DNA of 64,000 nucleotides from Deinococcus psychrotolerans (GCF_003860465.1 NZ_CP034185.1:363731-427730), one strand, 5' to 3'. Counted from the first letter of the stretch, positions 26,602-36,625 are shown. The notes: generated by a model from the letters alone, not told the origin. Numbers and translations: made by a program.

Positions 26602-28584
26602 ATGACGCCGCCCCCAGTCACGCCGAATGCTACTGCCGCTACACTGCCCCCCGTTCCCTCAGCGTTCAAGCGCTGGCTCCTCGAAGGCTCCAGCCCCAAC
26701 CCTGACCGCGAAGGTTTTTACGAAGACGAGCGCGGGGTGCAGGCCAACCACCACACCCACCCGTGGTGGAAGGTCATGTGCCTGACCGGAGTGGATTACT
26801 TTTCCACGCTGGGCTATCAACCCGGCATCGCTGCCCTGGCTGCCGGTGCGTTGTCGCCGTTTGCCACCTTAGTTTTGGTGCTTGTCACGCTGTTCGGGGC
26901 ACTCCCGATGTACCGCCGGGTTGCCGAGGAAAGCCCGCACGGCGACGGCTCGATCAGTATGCTTGAGCGGCTGCTCAGCTTCTGGCCCGGCAAATTTCTG
27001 GTGCTGGCCCTGATCGGTTTTGTGGCCACCGGCTTTGTCATTACCATCACGCTGTCCGCTGCTGACGCCGCCGCCCACCTCACCGAAAACCCGCTGCTCA
27101 AGTCCGTTCTGGGCGGCGCACAGGTTCCGGTGACGCTTTGCTTGCTGGCACTGTTGGGGGCCGTTTTCCTCAAAGGCTTCAATGAGGCCATCGGCATCGC
27201 CGTGGTGCTGGTGATCGTGTACTTGGCGCTCAGCGGCGTGGTGGTCGCGGACGGCCTGTGGCTGGTGGCGCACCGCCCTCAGGTTTTTCCCGACTGGATC
27301 GCCACCTTGCGGCAAGGCTACGCTTCACCGCTCTCGCTGATCGGCGGGGCGCTGCTGGTGTTTCCCAGGCTGGCGCTGGGGTTGTCGGGTTTTGAGACCG
27401 GCGTGGTGGTGATGCCGCTGATCAAAGGCGACGAGGGTGACACCGAGACCAAACCGGCGGGCCGCATCCGCAACGGCAAAAAACTGCTGACCACCGCCGC
27501 GCTGATCATGAGCGTCTTTTTGCTCACCAGCAGTCTGGTCACGACGCTATTGATTCCCGCCGCCGACTTTCAAGCGGGCGGGCCAGCCAACGGGCGGGCG
27601 CTGGCGTACCTGGCCCACCGCCACCTCGGCGAAACCTTCGGCACCTTTTATGACCTCTCGACCATCTTGATCTTGTGGTTCGCGGGCGCGTCGGCGATGG
27701 CCGGGCTGCTCAACATCGTGCCGCGCTACTTGCCGCGATACGGCATGGCTCCCGACTGGACTCGGGCCAACCGCCCCCTGGTGCTGGTGTTCGTGGGGAT
27801 TTCCATTCTGGTGACGCTGGCCTTCCGCGCCAACGTGGACGCGCAGGCGGGCGCTTACGCCACCGGCGTGCTGGCGCTGATGACCTCGGCGGCGGTAGCG
27901 GTCACGCTCTCGGCCTTCCGGCATCAGCAGCGGCCCCTGGGCTATGCCTTCGGGTTCATCAGCCTGATTTTTATCTACACCATCAGCGTTACGGTGATCG
28001 GCAACCCGGAAGGCCTGTTTATTGCGCTGCTGTTTATCGCGGCGGTGCTGGCCATCAGCCTCTATTCGCGGGTGCAGCGCTCGTTCGAGTTGCGGGTCAG
28101 CAGCGTGGTGTTCGACGAATCGGCAATGAAACTCATCAAGTCCTTTCCGATTCGCCCGCTCAGGCTGGTGGCCCACCGCCCCGGCCCCTTTACTCAGGCC
28201 GAGTATCAGAAAAAAGAACTCCGCACCCGCCAGATGGCCCACCTGCCCGACGACGCGCCGTTTGTATTTCTGGAAGTGGAGGTAGACGACGCCTCGGATT
28301 TCAGCGACGTGGTGGAAGTCAGCGCGGTGATGGTCGGGCCATACGGCATTCTCAAGGCCAGAGGCTCAAGCGTGCCCAACACCATCGCGGCGCTGATGCT
28401 GCACCTGCGCGGTAAGGGAGCGCCGCCGCAGGTCTATATGCGCTGGAGCGAGGACAGCCCACTGCATCTGGCCCTCAAATTCCTGATTGAAGGCGAAGGC
28501 GACGTGCCGCCCCTGACCCACGAGATCCTGCGCCGCGCCGAGAAAGACCGCGACCGCAGGCCGATTGTGCATGTGGGTGGCTAG
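26602..28584 (+). CDS. APC-superfamily amino acid permease with cytosolic tail
   Basis: The 660-residue protein has about twelve membrane segments from residue 50 to 490 and a hydrophilic C-terminal region of about 165 residues. [22 protein letters not shown] resembles the glycine-rich first helix of APC transporters. The tail includes [17 protein letters not shown]. The substrate is likely an amino acid, but this subgroup is not well characterised. ATG 26602 has CATACT upstream and no strong ribosome site. The gene is divergent from anmK and ends at a bidirectional terminator. Confidence 0.82.
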   Translation: MTPPPVTPNATAATLPPVPSAFKRWLLEGSSPNPDREGFYEDERGVQANHHTHPWWKVMCLTGVDYFSTLGYQPGIAALAAGALSPFATLVLVLVTLFGALPMYRRVAEESPHGDGSISMLERLLSFWPGKFLVLALIGFVATGFVITITLSAADAAAHLTENPLLKSVLGGAQVPVTLCLLALLGAVFLKGFNEAIGIAVVLVIVYLALSGVVVADGLWLVAHRPQVFPDWIATLRQGYASPLSLIGGALLVFPRLALGLSGFETGVVVMPLIKGDEGDTETKPAGRIRNGKKLLTTAALIMSVFLLTSSLVTTLLIPAADFQAGGPANGRALAYLAHRHLGETFGTFYDLSTILILWFAGASAMAGLLNIVPRYLPRYGMAPDWTRANRPLVLVFVGISILVTLAFRANVDAQAGAYATGVLALMTSAAVAVTLSAFRHQQRPLGYAFGFISLIFIYTISVTVIGNPEGLFIALLFIAAVLAISLYSRVQRSFELRVSSVVFDESAMKLIKSFPIRPLRLVAHRPGPFTQAEYQKKELRTRQMAHLPDDAPFVFLEVEVDDASDFSDVVEVSAVMVGPYGILKARGSSVPNTIAALMLHLRGKGAPPQVYMRWSEDSPLHLALKFLIEGEGDVPPLTHEILRRAEKDRDRRPIVHVGG

Positions 28585-28612
28585 CGGGCTGAAGTCTTCC
28601 ACTGATACAAAG

Positions 28613-28647
28613 CGTCCCCTTCCATTTAAGAAAGGGGACGTTCTTTT
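28613..28647. terminator. Bidirectional terminator between APC permease and livF
   Basis: CGTCCCCTT and AAGGGGACG form a perfect 9-base stem with a 10-base loop, followed by TTCTTTT. It lies between two convergent transcription units. Confidence 0.85.
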
Positions 28648-28669
28648 GAAGCGGAATCTAGAAGCGGGG

Positions 28670-29443
28670 TCAGACTCCCAGATACACCCGCCGAATTTCG
28701 GGGTCATCGAGCAGGTCGGCGCTGGGCCCCTCGCGCACCACCGCGCCGAGTTCTAGGACGTAAGAGCGGTCCGTCACCTTCAGCACCTGGCGCACGTTCT
28801 GCTCGACTAGCAGCACGGTCAGCCCGAGCTGGCGCAAAGAGGCGATCACCCGCATGACTTCTTTGACCACCAGCGGCGCGAGGCCCAGGCTCGGCTCGTC
28901 CATGAGGAGCACTTCCGGCTCGCTCATCAGCGCCCGGCCAATCGCCACCATCTGTTGCTCACCACCGGAGAGGGCGGCAGCGGGAAAGGTGCGTTTCTCG
29001 CGCAGGCGGGGGAAAAAGTCGTAGACGCGCTGCAAGTTCTGCGGCCTGCGCTCACGGGTGCGCGGCAAGTAAGCGCCCATCAGCAGGTTTTCTTCCACCG
29101 TCATCTGCCCGAACAGTTGGCGACCCATCGGCACATGCGCCACGCCCAGCCCAGTGATCTGGTAAGGCGCTACCCCGTTGAGGTTGTGCTGGCGGTAAAG
29201 CGCTTCCCCACTCCGCGCCTTGAGCATCCCCGACAGCACCCGCAGAATGGTGCTCTTGCCGCTGCCGTTGCCGCCAACCAGCCCGACCAGTTCACCCTTG
29301 GCGACGTGCAGCGAGACGCCGAACACCACCTGCACCTCGCCGTAAGCCACCTCCAGGTTGTTGACTTTGAGAACATGCTCAGCCTGGCTCAGATCGGGAT
29401 TTGCTTTCACTGCCGTGCGCGGCCCACCCGTTAGCTCAGTCAT
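28670..29443 (-). CDS. livF: Branched-chain amino acid-type ABC transporter ATPase LivF
   Basis: The 257-residue ATPase has Walker A GGNGSGKST, signature LSGGEQQ and Walker B VLLMDEPSLGL. It has the LivF-typical GLGVAHVPMGRQLFGQMTVEENL segment. With LivG it powers import of a branched-chain amino acid or a related amide or urea-type solute. Its start overlaps the end of livG by 8 bases. It is the last gene of the leftward Liv operon. Confidence 0.92.
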   Translation of the reverse strand: MTELTGGPRTAVKANPDLSQAEHVLKVNNLEVAYGEVQVVFGVSLHVAKGELVGLVGGNGSGKSTILRVLSGMLKARSGEALYRQHNLNGVAPYQITGLGVAHVPMGRQLFGQMTVEENLLMGAYLPRTRERRPQNLQRVYDFFPRLREKRTFPAAALSGGEQQMVAIGRALMSEPEVLLMDEPSLGLAPLVVKEVMRVIASLRQLGLTVLLVEQNVRQVLKVTDRSYVLELGAVVREGPSADLLDDPEIRRVYLGV

Positions 29444-30194
29444 CGTCTTCTCCCAGGTAGGCCCGAATCACGTCCGGATGGTGGGCCACCGTTTCGGGGT
29501 CGCCCTCGGCCAGCAGCTCGCCAAAGGCCATGCAGATGACGTGGTTGGACAGGCCCATGATGACGTGCATGATGTGCTCGACCATCACGATGCCTAAGCC
29601 CGACGCGGCCAGTTCGCGGATCAGTCCCACCATCTCGGCCTGCGCGGGCGGGTTGAGTCCGGCAATCGACTCGTCCAGAAACAGCATCTTGGGTTCGAGA
29701 GCCAGCACCTTGGCGAGTTCCAGGCGGCGGCGGCGGGCCAGATTGAGTTCGCTGGCGGGCTGGGCAGCCCTATCCGCCAGGCCGACCCGTTCCAGCACGG
29801 CGTAAGCGCTGTCCTCGGCTTTTCTACCGCTGTGGCGCAAAAAGGCCGCCACCAGCACGTTTTCCAGCACACTGAGGTCTTCGAAGGGCCGCTCGACCTG
29901 AAAGGTGCGGGCCATTCCGAGGCGGGCGCGAGCCTGCGGGGGCAGTTTGGTGATGTCGCGCCCTGAGAGCAGCACCCGCCCGCTGCTGGGTGTCACGAAG
30001 CCGGTCAGCGCGTTGAAGAGGGTGGTTTTGCCCGCTCCGTTCGGCCCGATCAGGCCCACGATCTCGCCGGGCCGCACCTTGAGGCTGATGTCCTTGACCG
30101 CCGTCAGGCCGCCGAAAGTGACGGTGACGCCCTGCGCCTCGAACAGCGGGGTGGCGCTGCTGGCTGCCTGAGACTGAGTGGCAGGAGCACTCAT
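29436..30194 (-). CDS. livG: Branched-chain amino acid-type ABC transporter ATPase LivG
   Basis: The 252-residue ATPase has Walker A GPNGAGKTT and Walker B KMLFLDESIAGL, and the LivG C-terminal switch MVEHIMHVIMGLSNHVICMAFGE. The signature region reads ELNLARRRRLELAKVLA, a LivG-like departure from LSGGQ. It overlaps livM by 4 bases (ATGA). The first 14 residues are a variable Ser/Ala/Gln-rich lead. Confidence 0.92.
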   Translation of the reverse strand: MSAPATQSQAASSATPLFEAQGVTVTFGGLTAVKDISLKVRPGEIVGLIGPNGAGKTTLFNALTGFVTPSSGRVLLSGRDITKLPPQARARLGMARTFQVERPFEDLSVLENVLVAAFLRHSGRKAEDSAYAVLERVGLADRAAQPASELNLARRRRLELAKVLALEPKMLFLDESIAGLNPPAQAEMVGLIRELAASGLGIVMVEHIMHVIMGLSNHVICMAFGELLAEGDPETVAHHPDVIRAYLGEDDD

Positions 30195-31195
30195 CTGTTG
30201 GCCCCCAGTTTGCTGCCGCGCCGCTTGAACAGGCCCACCAAGCCGTCGGGCGCGAACAGAGTCACCGCCAGAATCAGCACGCCGTAAATCAGCAGGTTGG
30301 CATTGGCGAAGATGTTGCGGAAGACCTCGCCGAAAATCGCCAGCAGCAGCGCTCCTATAATTGGTCCCTGAATGCTGCTGCGCCCGCCGATAATCGCCAT
30401 CAGCGCGATCTGGACACTCAGCGGAAGTTCGAGGAGGGTATGCGGCTCGAAGGCTTGCAGGTAGATGGCGTAAATTGAGCCGCCCAGCGCCGTCAGCATC
30501 GCCGAGATGACGAAGGCCGCCAGCTTCATGCGCCGGGGGTCGATGCCCAGCGCCCGCGCTCCGTCCTCGTCCTCGCGCACGGCCTGGAGAGCGTAGCCCA
30601 GCCGCGAGCGGCGCAGCATATGCGTGACCAGCAGGGTGAGCGCCACGAAGAAAAAGGCCAGACCATATTCCACCTTGCGGTCAAACAGATCGAGGCCGAA
30701 CAACTTGGGCAAATCCGGCATGAACAGCCCTTCCGCACCGCCGCCGAAGTCCTCATTGATGACCACCAAGCGGATAATCAGCGCCACCGCGATGCTGGAG
30801 AGCACGAAGTAACTGCCGCGCAGCCCGAAGGTCAGCCAGCCCCACACCAGCGCCAGCAGCGCCGCCAGCCCCATCCCGATCAGGGTTCCCCACCAGGGCG
30901 CGACCGGGCCAGCCAGTCCCAGCCAAGCTGGAGCGCGTTCGGGAATGGCAAACAGCGTCACCGTGTAAGCGCCGATGCCCAGCAGCGCCGCGTGGCCGAG
31001 GCTGAGTTGCCCGGCCCAGCCGCCCAGAATGTTCCAGCTCATAGCAAAGCCCGCCAGCAGCAGAGTGCTGACGCCGAAGTTCATGGCTTTGCCGAAGACG
31101 AAGGGGTACAGCGCCATTACCGCCAGCAGGATGACGCTCAGCCAGACGTTGCCGTAGGTGAGGGCGCGGGGGCGGGAGATCACGGCAGCGCTCAT
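30191..31195 (-). CDS. livM: Branched-chain amino acid-type ABC permease LivM
   Basis: The permease of 334 residues starts MSAAVISRPRALTYGNVW at ATG 31195, whose ATGA overlaps the livH stop. It has about nine hydrophobic segments and the LivM loop AVREDEDGARALGIDPRRMKLAAF, the ATPase-contact region. The same frame runs upstream through livH without being a real extension. Confidence 0.92.
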   Translation of the reverse strand: MSAAVISRPRALTYGNVWLSVILLAVMALYPFVFGKAMNFGVSTLLLAGFAMSWNILGGWAGQLSLGHAALLGIGAYTVTLFAIPERAPAWLGLAGPVAPWWGTLIGMGLAALLALVWGWLTFGLRGSYFVLSSIAVALIIRLVVINEDFGGGAEGLFMPDLPKLFGLDLFDRKVEYGLAFFFVALTLLVTHMLRRSRLGYALQAVREDEDGARALGIDPRRMKLAAFVISAMLTALGGSIYAIYLQAFEPHTLLELPLSVQIALMAIIGGRSSIQGPIIGALLLAIFGEVFRNIFANANLLIYGVLILAVTLFAPDGLVGLFKRRGSKLGANR

Positions 31196-32076
31196 ACCCG
31201 TTTCACCGTGCGGCCAAACAGCCCCTCGGGACGCAGCAGCAGCACCACCAGGAAGACGACCAGGCCGTAAGCGTCGCGGTAATTGTTGCTGAGGTAATAG
31301 GCCCCCAGAGACTCGATGATGCCCAGAATCAGGCCGCCCGCGATGGCCCCCGGCAAGTTGCCCAGGCCGCCCAGCACCGTGACTACGAAGGCCTTGAGAG
31401 TGTAATTCTCGCCCACGGTGGGGAAGGCGTAAAGCAGCGGCAAGAGCAGCACGCCCGCCACTACCGCGAAAGCCACGCCCAGTCCAAAGACGACGGCCTG
31501 TACCCAATTGGTATTGACGCCCTGAAGCTCGGCTCCCAGCGGGTTCTGGGCGGTGGCGCGAACGGCGCGGCCCAGCTCGGTGCGGTACAAAAACAGATTG
31601 AGCAGCACGATGGCCAGCACGGTGCCGAGTCCGGCAATCAGCAGGGGCAAGCTGATCTGGATGCCGCCCAGCGCAAAGGTTTTGGTGGCGTAAGCGACGT
31701 TGATGCTCTGCGGCTGCGCTCCGAACCCCAGCAGCAGGCCGTTGCTGAGAATCAGGCCGATGCCCAGCGTGGCCAGCATCGAACTGCTCTCCAGCCGGTC
31801 ACCCAGCCGGGCCAACAAGAAGCGCTGCACCAGATAGCCCAGTCCGAACCCGATGGGCGCGGCGATCAGCAAACTGAGGTAGGGGTCGAGATGCAGGCGC
31901 TGAAACAGGAACAGGGCGATGAACATGCCGACGGCCAGAAAGTCGCCGTGCGCGAAGTTGATGACCCGCATCACGCCGAAGATCAGGCTCAGGCCGGTGC
32001 CGATCAGGGCGTAGATACCGCCGGTCAGGAGCCCCTGGGCGAGGGTTTGGACGAGGGCTTGGGTATTTGGGTCCAC
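31192..32076 (-). CDS. livH: Branched-chain amino acid-type ABC permease LivH
   Basis: The permease of 294 residues has the LivH hallmark GLLTGGIYALIGTGLSLIFG and VINFAHGDFLAVGMF near the N-terminus. GTG 32076 is the likely start: AAGGAGA lies 6 bases upstream, whereas the frame open to 32106 would place this ribosome site inside the gene. It lies 195 bases after the first binding-protein gene, and a GTAGTACTAC palindrome sits in that gap (32218-32227). Confidence 0.9.
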   Translation of the reverse strand: MDPNTQALVQTLAQGLLTGGIYALIGTGLSLIFGVMRVINFAHGDFLAVGMFIALFLFQRLHLDPYLSLLIAAPIGFGLGYLVQRFLLARLGDRLESSSMLATLGIGLILSNGLLLGFGAQPQSINVAYATKTFALGGIQISLPLLIAGLGTVLAIVLLNLFLYRTELGRAVRATAQNPLGAELQGVNTNWVQAVVFGLGVAFAVVAGVLLLPLLYAFPTVGENYTLKAFVVTVLGGLGNLPGAIAGGLILGIIESLGAYYLSNNYRDAYGLVVFLVVLLLRPEGLFGRTVKRV

Positions 32077-32271
32077 TGGATTCTCCTTGGTGGAACGGCG
32101 CAGCAAAGGGTTTGGCCCGGCACGCCACCTAAAATGGAGTTCAGGGCTGTGGGCCTAAAAGGGGTGTTGAGAAGGCCGCCGGGACTCCCCCACTCTTGGA
32201 AAACTGCACCATTCGGGGTAGTACTACAACGTATTGACCAGACAGCCGCGTGCTTTCGGGTCAGTCCTTTT

Positions 32272-33441
32272 CTACTTCTTCGACATCATCAGCTTGCCCT
32301 TGGCCGCCGTCGCGGGGGCAACGGTCACGAACTTGCCGCCCTGCACCTGCGTGACCAGGCCGACCACGGCGTTCTGATTCTGGTAGCCGCCGTAATCGCG
32401 GAACTTCACCGGGCCGAAAGCGGTATTGATATTGATTTTGGTCAGCGCCTCGCGGACTTTCTCGGGGTCGGTACCGCCCTGCTTGATGGCGGCGGCAGCG
32501 GCCAGCATCGCGGCATAACTCTGCGCGGCGTGCTGGCTGGGTTCCTCACCGCCCAGCGCTTTCTTGAGCCGAACATACAGATTCTGCGCTCCTGGATAAG
32601 TCACGTCGGGGTTCCAGACCATCGCCACCAGCATGTTGTCGGCGGCGCTGCCCGCTCCGTCCAGAAAGTTGGGGAGCGCGAAGCCGGTGGCAATGCCCGC
32701 GATCACCTTGGGCGCGAGGCCCACTTCCTTGACCTGCTTGGCCACTGCCACCGCGTCCTGTTCGTAGCTGGCGATCAGCACGGCGTCGGGGCTGAGGGCC
32801 TTGTAACGGTTCAGAATGGGCCGGAAGTCGGTCAGGCCCTGATCATAGGTGTCCTTGGAAACGACCTGATAGCCCGCCTTGGTAAACAGGGTGGTGATGT
32901 CGGTGTAAACACTCTTGCCGAAGGCGTCGTTGCTGGTCAGCACCGCGACCGTTTTGATGGTGCCCGCCTTGCTGTCGTTCATCCGTTTGAACAGATCGAG
33001 CAGGCTGCGGCTGTAGACGCTCGACTGGTTGTTGACCCGGAAGGTGTAGGCGTTGCCGGGCTTGGTGATGGTTTCGTCCACAGCGGTGGCCACCAAGAGC
33101 GGCACTTTCTGGCGGGCCATGTACTGTGAGAGCGGCTTGGTGATGCCGCTGGAATACGAGCCGATGATCAGCGGCACTTTCTGGTTAAGCAACTTCTCGG
33201 CGGCGGCCAGCGCTTTGTTGGTGTCGCTGGCGTCGTCTTCGAGCAGCAGGGCCAGCTTGTTGCCGCTGACGCCACCCGCCGCGTTGATCTCGTCGATGGC
33301 CACCTGAAATCCGGCTTTCTGCATCTTGCCGAAGGTGGCAAACCGCCCGGTCAGCGAGGTGATCGCGCCGACGTTGATGGTTTCGGCGTAGGCCGCGCCC
33401 GTGAGCAGCAGGGCCGTGAGGCTGAGCAAAGTCCGTTTCAT
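32272..33441 (-). CDS. Liv-type substrate-binding protein, first copy
   Basis: The 389-residue protein has a signal peptide (MKRTLLSLTALLLTGAAYA) and the type I periplasmic-binding fold with INVGAITSLTGRFATFGKM and EINAAGGVSGNKLALLLEDD, as in LivJ/LivK. It is about half identical by eye to the next protein upstream, so the two arose by duplication. Both precede a single LivHMGF set, suggesting that two ligands share one membrane complex. The ligand is unknown. Confidence 0.9.
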   Translation of the reverse strand: MKRTLLSLTALLLTGAAYAETINVGAITSLTGRFATFGKMQKAGFQVAIDEINAAGGVSGNKLALLLEDDASDTNKALAAAEKLLNQKVPLIIGSYSSGITKPLSQYMARQKVPLLVATAVDETITKPGNAYTFRVNNQSSVYSRSLLDLFKRMNDSKAGTIKTVAVLTSNDAFGKSVYTDITTLFTKAGYQVVSKDTYDQGLTDFRPILNRYKALSPDAVLIASYEQDAVAVAKQVKEVGLAPKVIAGIATGFALPNFLDGAGSAADNMLVAMVWNPDVTYPGAQNLYVRLKKALGGEEPSQHAAQSYAAMLAAAAAIKQGGTDPEKVREALTKININTAFGPVKFRDYGGYQNQNAVVGLVTQVQGGKFVTVAPATAAKGKLMMSKK

Positions 33442-33516
33442 GAAACCTCCCGTAATTTAGGAAATGAAGGTGAAGAAGGAAAGAGGGGCGCACCGTTCGG
33501 ACGCCCCCCACGCGGC

Positions 33517-34680
33517 TCAGCGCTCGAATTTGATTTTCAGGGGCGAGGCCGACTTGGGGTAGACCGGCACGAATTTGCCGCCCTGCACCTGCTCGGCGAC
33601 CATGGCAATCGGGTTCTGGTTCTTGAAGCCCTCGAAGTCCTTGAAGACAATCGGGCCGAAAGCGGTCTGCATGTTGGTGGTATTCAGCGCCGCTTTGACT
33701 TTCTCGCGGTCAGTGCTGCCCGCCCGCTTGATGGCGTCGGCGGCCACCAGCACGCCCGCGTAGGCCTGGGCGGCGTGGTAGCTCGGCTCCGCTCCGCCCA
33801 GCGCCTTGACCAGATCGACGTGCAGCTTCTGGGTGCCGGGGTAGCGCAGTTCCTTGATCCAGGCGGTGGCGACCAGTACGTTGTCGGCGGCGCTGCCACC
33901 ATCCTTGATGAAGTCGGGCAGCGCAAAGCCCGCCGCTCCGCCCGCGAACAATTTGGGTTTGACACCCACCTCGCGGGCCTGACGCATCAGCGCCACCGAA
34001 TCCTCGGCGTAGCTGACCATGAACAGCGCGTCGGGATTCTTGGCCTTGATGCGGTTGAGGACGGGCCGGAAATCGGTCAGGCCCTTGTCGTAGCTCTGGT
34101 CTTCCACCAGCGTCATGCCGTATTCCTTGGCAAAGCCCCGCGCCGCGTCGGCCACCGATTTCTCGAAGGCTCCGGTGCCGGTAATCATCGCCACCGTTTT
34201 GAATTTGTTGTCGCGGAAGATATTGAACAGCACCCGGGCGTACTCGGTGGCCGGTTGGTTGAGCCGGAAGATGTAGTCGTTGCCGGGGTTGGTGATGTCG
34301 TCGCCGCTGCTGGTGACCACCAGGGCCGGGACTTTCTGACGGGCCAGATACTGCGCCTGCGCTTTGACCAGGCTGCTGGAATACTCGCAGATCACCAGCG
34401 GCACGCCCGCGTTGACCAGTTTCTCGGCGGCGGAAAGGCCCTTGTTGACGTCGCTGGCGTTGTCCTCGACCTGCAACTCGACTTTCTGGCCGTTGATGCC
34501 GCCCTTGCGGTTGATCTCGTCCACGGCGACCTTAAAGCCCGCCATCTGCTGCTTGCCGAACTCGGCAAAGCGGCCCGTCAGCGAGGTGATGGCCCCGATC
34601 TTAATGGTGGTCTGGGCCTGAGCGGCTCCCAGTAGAGAAAGGCCGAGGGCCAGCGTGCAAAGTGTGTTCTTCCTGTTCAT
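33517..34680 (-). CDS. Liv-type substrate-binding protein, second copy
   Basis: The 387-residue protein has a signal peptide (cleavage near AQA-Q, residue 22) and the same LivJ/K-type layout as its neighbour (IKIGAITSLTGRFAEFGKQ; EINRKGGINGQKVELQVEDN). Its start overlaps the stop of the GntR regulator gene by 4 bases (ATGA), an unusual coupling of a regulator with the transporter it probably controls. Differences from the neighbour around the ligand cleft are likely to mean a different or broader ligand. Confidence 0.9.
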   Translation of the reverse strand: MNRKNTLCTLALGLSLLGAAQAQTTIKIGAITSLTGRFAEFGKQQMAGFKVAVDEINRKGGINGQKVELQVEDNASDVNKGLSAAEKLVNAGVPLVICEYSSSLVKAQAQYLARQKVPALVVTSSGDDITNPGNDYIFRLNQPATEYARVLFNIFRDNKFKTVAMITGTGAFEKSVADAARGFAKEYGMTLVEDQSYDKGLTDFRPVLNRIKAKNPDALFMVSYAEDSVALMRQAREVGVKPKLFAGGAAGFALPDFIKDGGSAADNVLVATAWIKELRYPGTQKLHVDLVKALGGAEPSYHAAQAYAGVLVAADAIKRAGSTDREKVKAALNTTNMQTAFGPIVFKDFEGFKNQNPIAMVAEQVQGGKFVPVYPKSASPLKIKFER

Positions 34681-35447
34681 GATGTTCCTCCGAGCGGTGA
34701 GTGGTCGAGAATGGAGTTGGCGGTCGAATTGGAAAAGATGGTTTGCGGCGCTGTTTGAGGCGGTTCTGGGCCGCTCAGCACCTGACTCTGGGCGGCGACT
34801 TTGGCCTGCACTGCTCCCGAAACACGCGCCAGATGCTCACGCATGGCTCGCTCGGCTTCGTCAGGGCGGCGCTCGATCAGGGCAGCCACGATGCGGCGGT
34901 GTTCGGTGTGGCTGGCCCGCAGATGCTCGGCGCTGTCGGCCATCAGGCGAGTCGCCAAACTCAGCTCGGCGGTAAGCTGCTCAGCGCTCTTGGCCAGCCG
35001 CGAATTGCCGCAGCTCTGCACGATGATCTGGTGGAAACGCAGATCAAGTTCGCGGTAGCCTGCCACGTCACCGCTGACGGCGGGTGCGCCCTGAGCGTCC
35101 AGCACCCCGCGCAGAGCGGTGAGGTCAGCGGCGCTCATCGACTCGGCGCACAACTGAGCGGCCAGACCCTCCAGCGCCGCACGAACCGCATAAATTTCGA
35201 GAAGGTCGCTCAGATTGACGCGGGCTACTTCCGCGCCGCGCCGAGAATGCTCGACGGCCAGGCCCTCGGCCACCAGATGCAGCACTGCCTCACGGATCGG
35301 GCTGCGCGAAACGTCGAGCCGACGCGCCAGATCTGGCACGCTCAGCCGCGTTCCCGGTGGCAGTTCGCCAGTCAGAATGGCTTGCCGGATGCGCTGATGC
35401 ACGGCGTCCACCACGCGAATTGAAGGAACGGGACGGAGCAGATTCAA
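34677..35447 (-). CDS. GntR-family regulator, FadR/FCD subgroup
   Basis: The 256-residue protein has a GntR winged helix (HQRIRQAILTGELPPGTRLS; DLARRLDVSRSPIREAVLHL) and an all-helical FCD effector domain with the YAVRAALEGLAAQLCAE start and the HRRIVAALIERRPDEAERAMREHL end. TTG 35447 is preferred because GAGG lies 8 bases upstream and it starts just before the winged helix; ATG 35520 or further upstream would add a non-family tail and overlap the operator-like palindrome. It heads the Liv operon and probably responds to a carboxylate ligand, with metal-binding His residues as in many FCD proteins. Confidence 0.88.
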   Translation of the reverse strand: MNLLRPVPSIRVVDAVHQRIRQAILTGELPPGTRLSVPDLARRLDVSRSPIREAVLHLVAEGLAVEHSRRGAEVARVNLSDLLEIYAVRAALEGLAAQLCAESMSAADLTALRGVLDAQGAPAVSGDVAGYRELDLRFHQIIVQSCGNSRLAKSAEQLTAELSLATRLMADSAEHLRASHTEHRRIVAALIERRPDEAERAMREHLARVSGAVQAKVAAQSQVLSGPEPPQTAPQTIFSNSTANSILDHSPLGGTS

Positions 35448-35520
35448 GACAAGAACCTCGCAGAGAAGGCGAAAGGCAAGAACGGAAATCTGAGCAAGAT
35501 GAGTTGAGAGTGAAAGCATG

Positions 35521-35530
35521 TTACATGTAA
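35521..35530. promoter_or_regulatory. Palindrome TTACATGTAA in the GntR/SDR divergent region
   Basis: A perfect 10-base palindrome lies between the GntR gene and the divergent SDR gene. On the leftward strand TTGCGC and TAACAT, 17 bases apart, could form a promoter that this palindrome overlaps. It is the best candidate for the GntR operator. Confidence 0.45.
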
Positions 35531-35624
35531 AATGGTGTTTGCGCAAGCGTGAACGAACGCGGCGGCTCAGCGATGTCGTTCGGCAAAATTGACCTCTAGA
35601 ATGAGTGGCATCAGGGGGAAATTG

Positions 35625-36611
35625 ATGCGAATTCTGTTTATCGGCGGCACCGGCATTATCAGCTCCGCTTGCTCGCAACTCGCCCTAGAGCGCGGCTATG
35701 AGCTTTATCTGCTCAACCGGGGCCAGTCCAGCCGCCCCAGTCCGGCAGGCGCAAAAATCCTGCACGGCGACGTTCGCGACCCCGCCAGCGTGCAGGCCGC
35801 GCTGGGCGACCTCACTTTCGACGTGGTGGTCAACTGGGTGGCCTTCACGCCGCAGCACATCGAAACCGACTTGGAATTGTTCAGGGGCCGCACCCGGCAA
35901 TACGTTTTTATCAGCTCGGCCTCGGCGTATCAAAAACCCATCGGCCACCTGCCCATCACCGAATCCACCCCGCTGCACAACCCGTTCTGGAAGTATTCCC
36001 GCGACAAAATTGCCTGCGAGGAACGGGTGACTCAGGCTTACCATGAGGACGGCTTCCCCATAACCATCGTGCGGCCCTCGCACACCTACGACCAGACCCT
36101 ACTGCCGATGGACGGCGGCTACACCGTGGTCGACCGGATGCGGCGCGGCCAGCCGGTGATCGTTCACGGCGACGGAACCTCGCTGTGGACACTGACCCAC
36201 CACCGCGACTTCGCCGTGGGCTTTGTCGGCTTGCTGGGTAGAGCGCAGGTCATCGGCGACGCGGTGCAGATTACTGGTGACGAGTGGCTGACCTGGAACC
36301 AGATTTTCGGGGAAGTGGCGCGGGCCGCCGGAACCACTGCCGAGATCGTGCATGTGCCCTCCGAGGTGATCGCCACCTTTGACCCCGAATGGGGCGCGGG
36401 GCTCCTGGGCGACAAGTCTCACAGCGTCATTTTCGACAACACGAAGCTCAAACGGCTGGTGCCGGACTACCGGGCCAACATTCCCTTTGCACGCGGCATT
36501 GAGGAAGTCATGGCTTGGTACGACGCCGACCCGGCACGGCAAGTCATCAACCCCGAGTTGAACCGGACGATGGACGCCATCATCGAGCAGGTTCAGCGGG
36601 TGCGGCCCTGA
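35625..36611 (+). CDS. Atypical SDR, NAD-dependent epimerase/dehydratase-like
   Basis: The 328-residue protein has the Rossmann motif ILFIGGTGIISSA, the DVVVNWVAF strand and the catalytic-type segment SSASAYQK...YSRDK (YxxxK separated as in atypical SDRs). The C-terminal part includes GDEWLTWNQIFGEVARAAG and FDNTKLKRLVPDY, as in extended SDRs acting on nucleotide sugars. ATG 35625 is preferred with AGGGGG 6-9 bases upstream; the frame extends to TTG 35589. It is divergent from the GntR gene, so it may be co-regulated with the Liv operon. The substrate is unknown. Confidence 0.85.
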   Translation: MRILFIGGTGIISSACSQLALERGYELYLLNRGQSSRPSPAGAKILHGDVRDPASVQAALGDLTFDVVVNWVAFTPQHIETDLELFRGRTRQYVFISSASAYQKPIGHLPITESTPLHNPFWKYSRDKIACEERVTQAYHEDGFPITIVRPSHTYDQTLLPMDGGYTVVDRMRRGQPVIVHGDGTSLWTLTHHRDFAVGFVGLLGRAQVIGDAVQITGDEWLTWNQIFGEVARAAGTTAEIVHVPSEVIATFDPEWGAGLLGDKSHSVIFDNTKLKRLVPDYRANIPFARGIEEVMAWYDADPARQVINPELNRTMDAIIEQVQRVRP

Positions 36612-36625
36612 AAGTTGAGGTAGGC

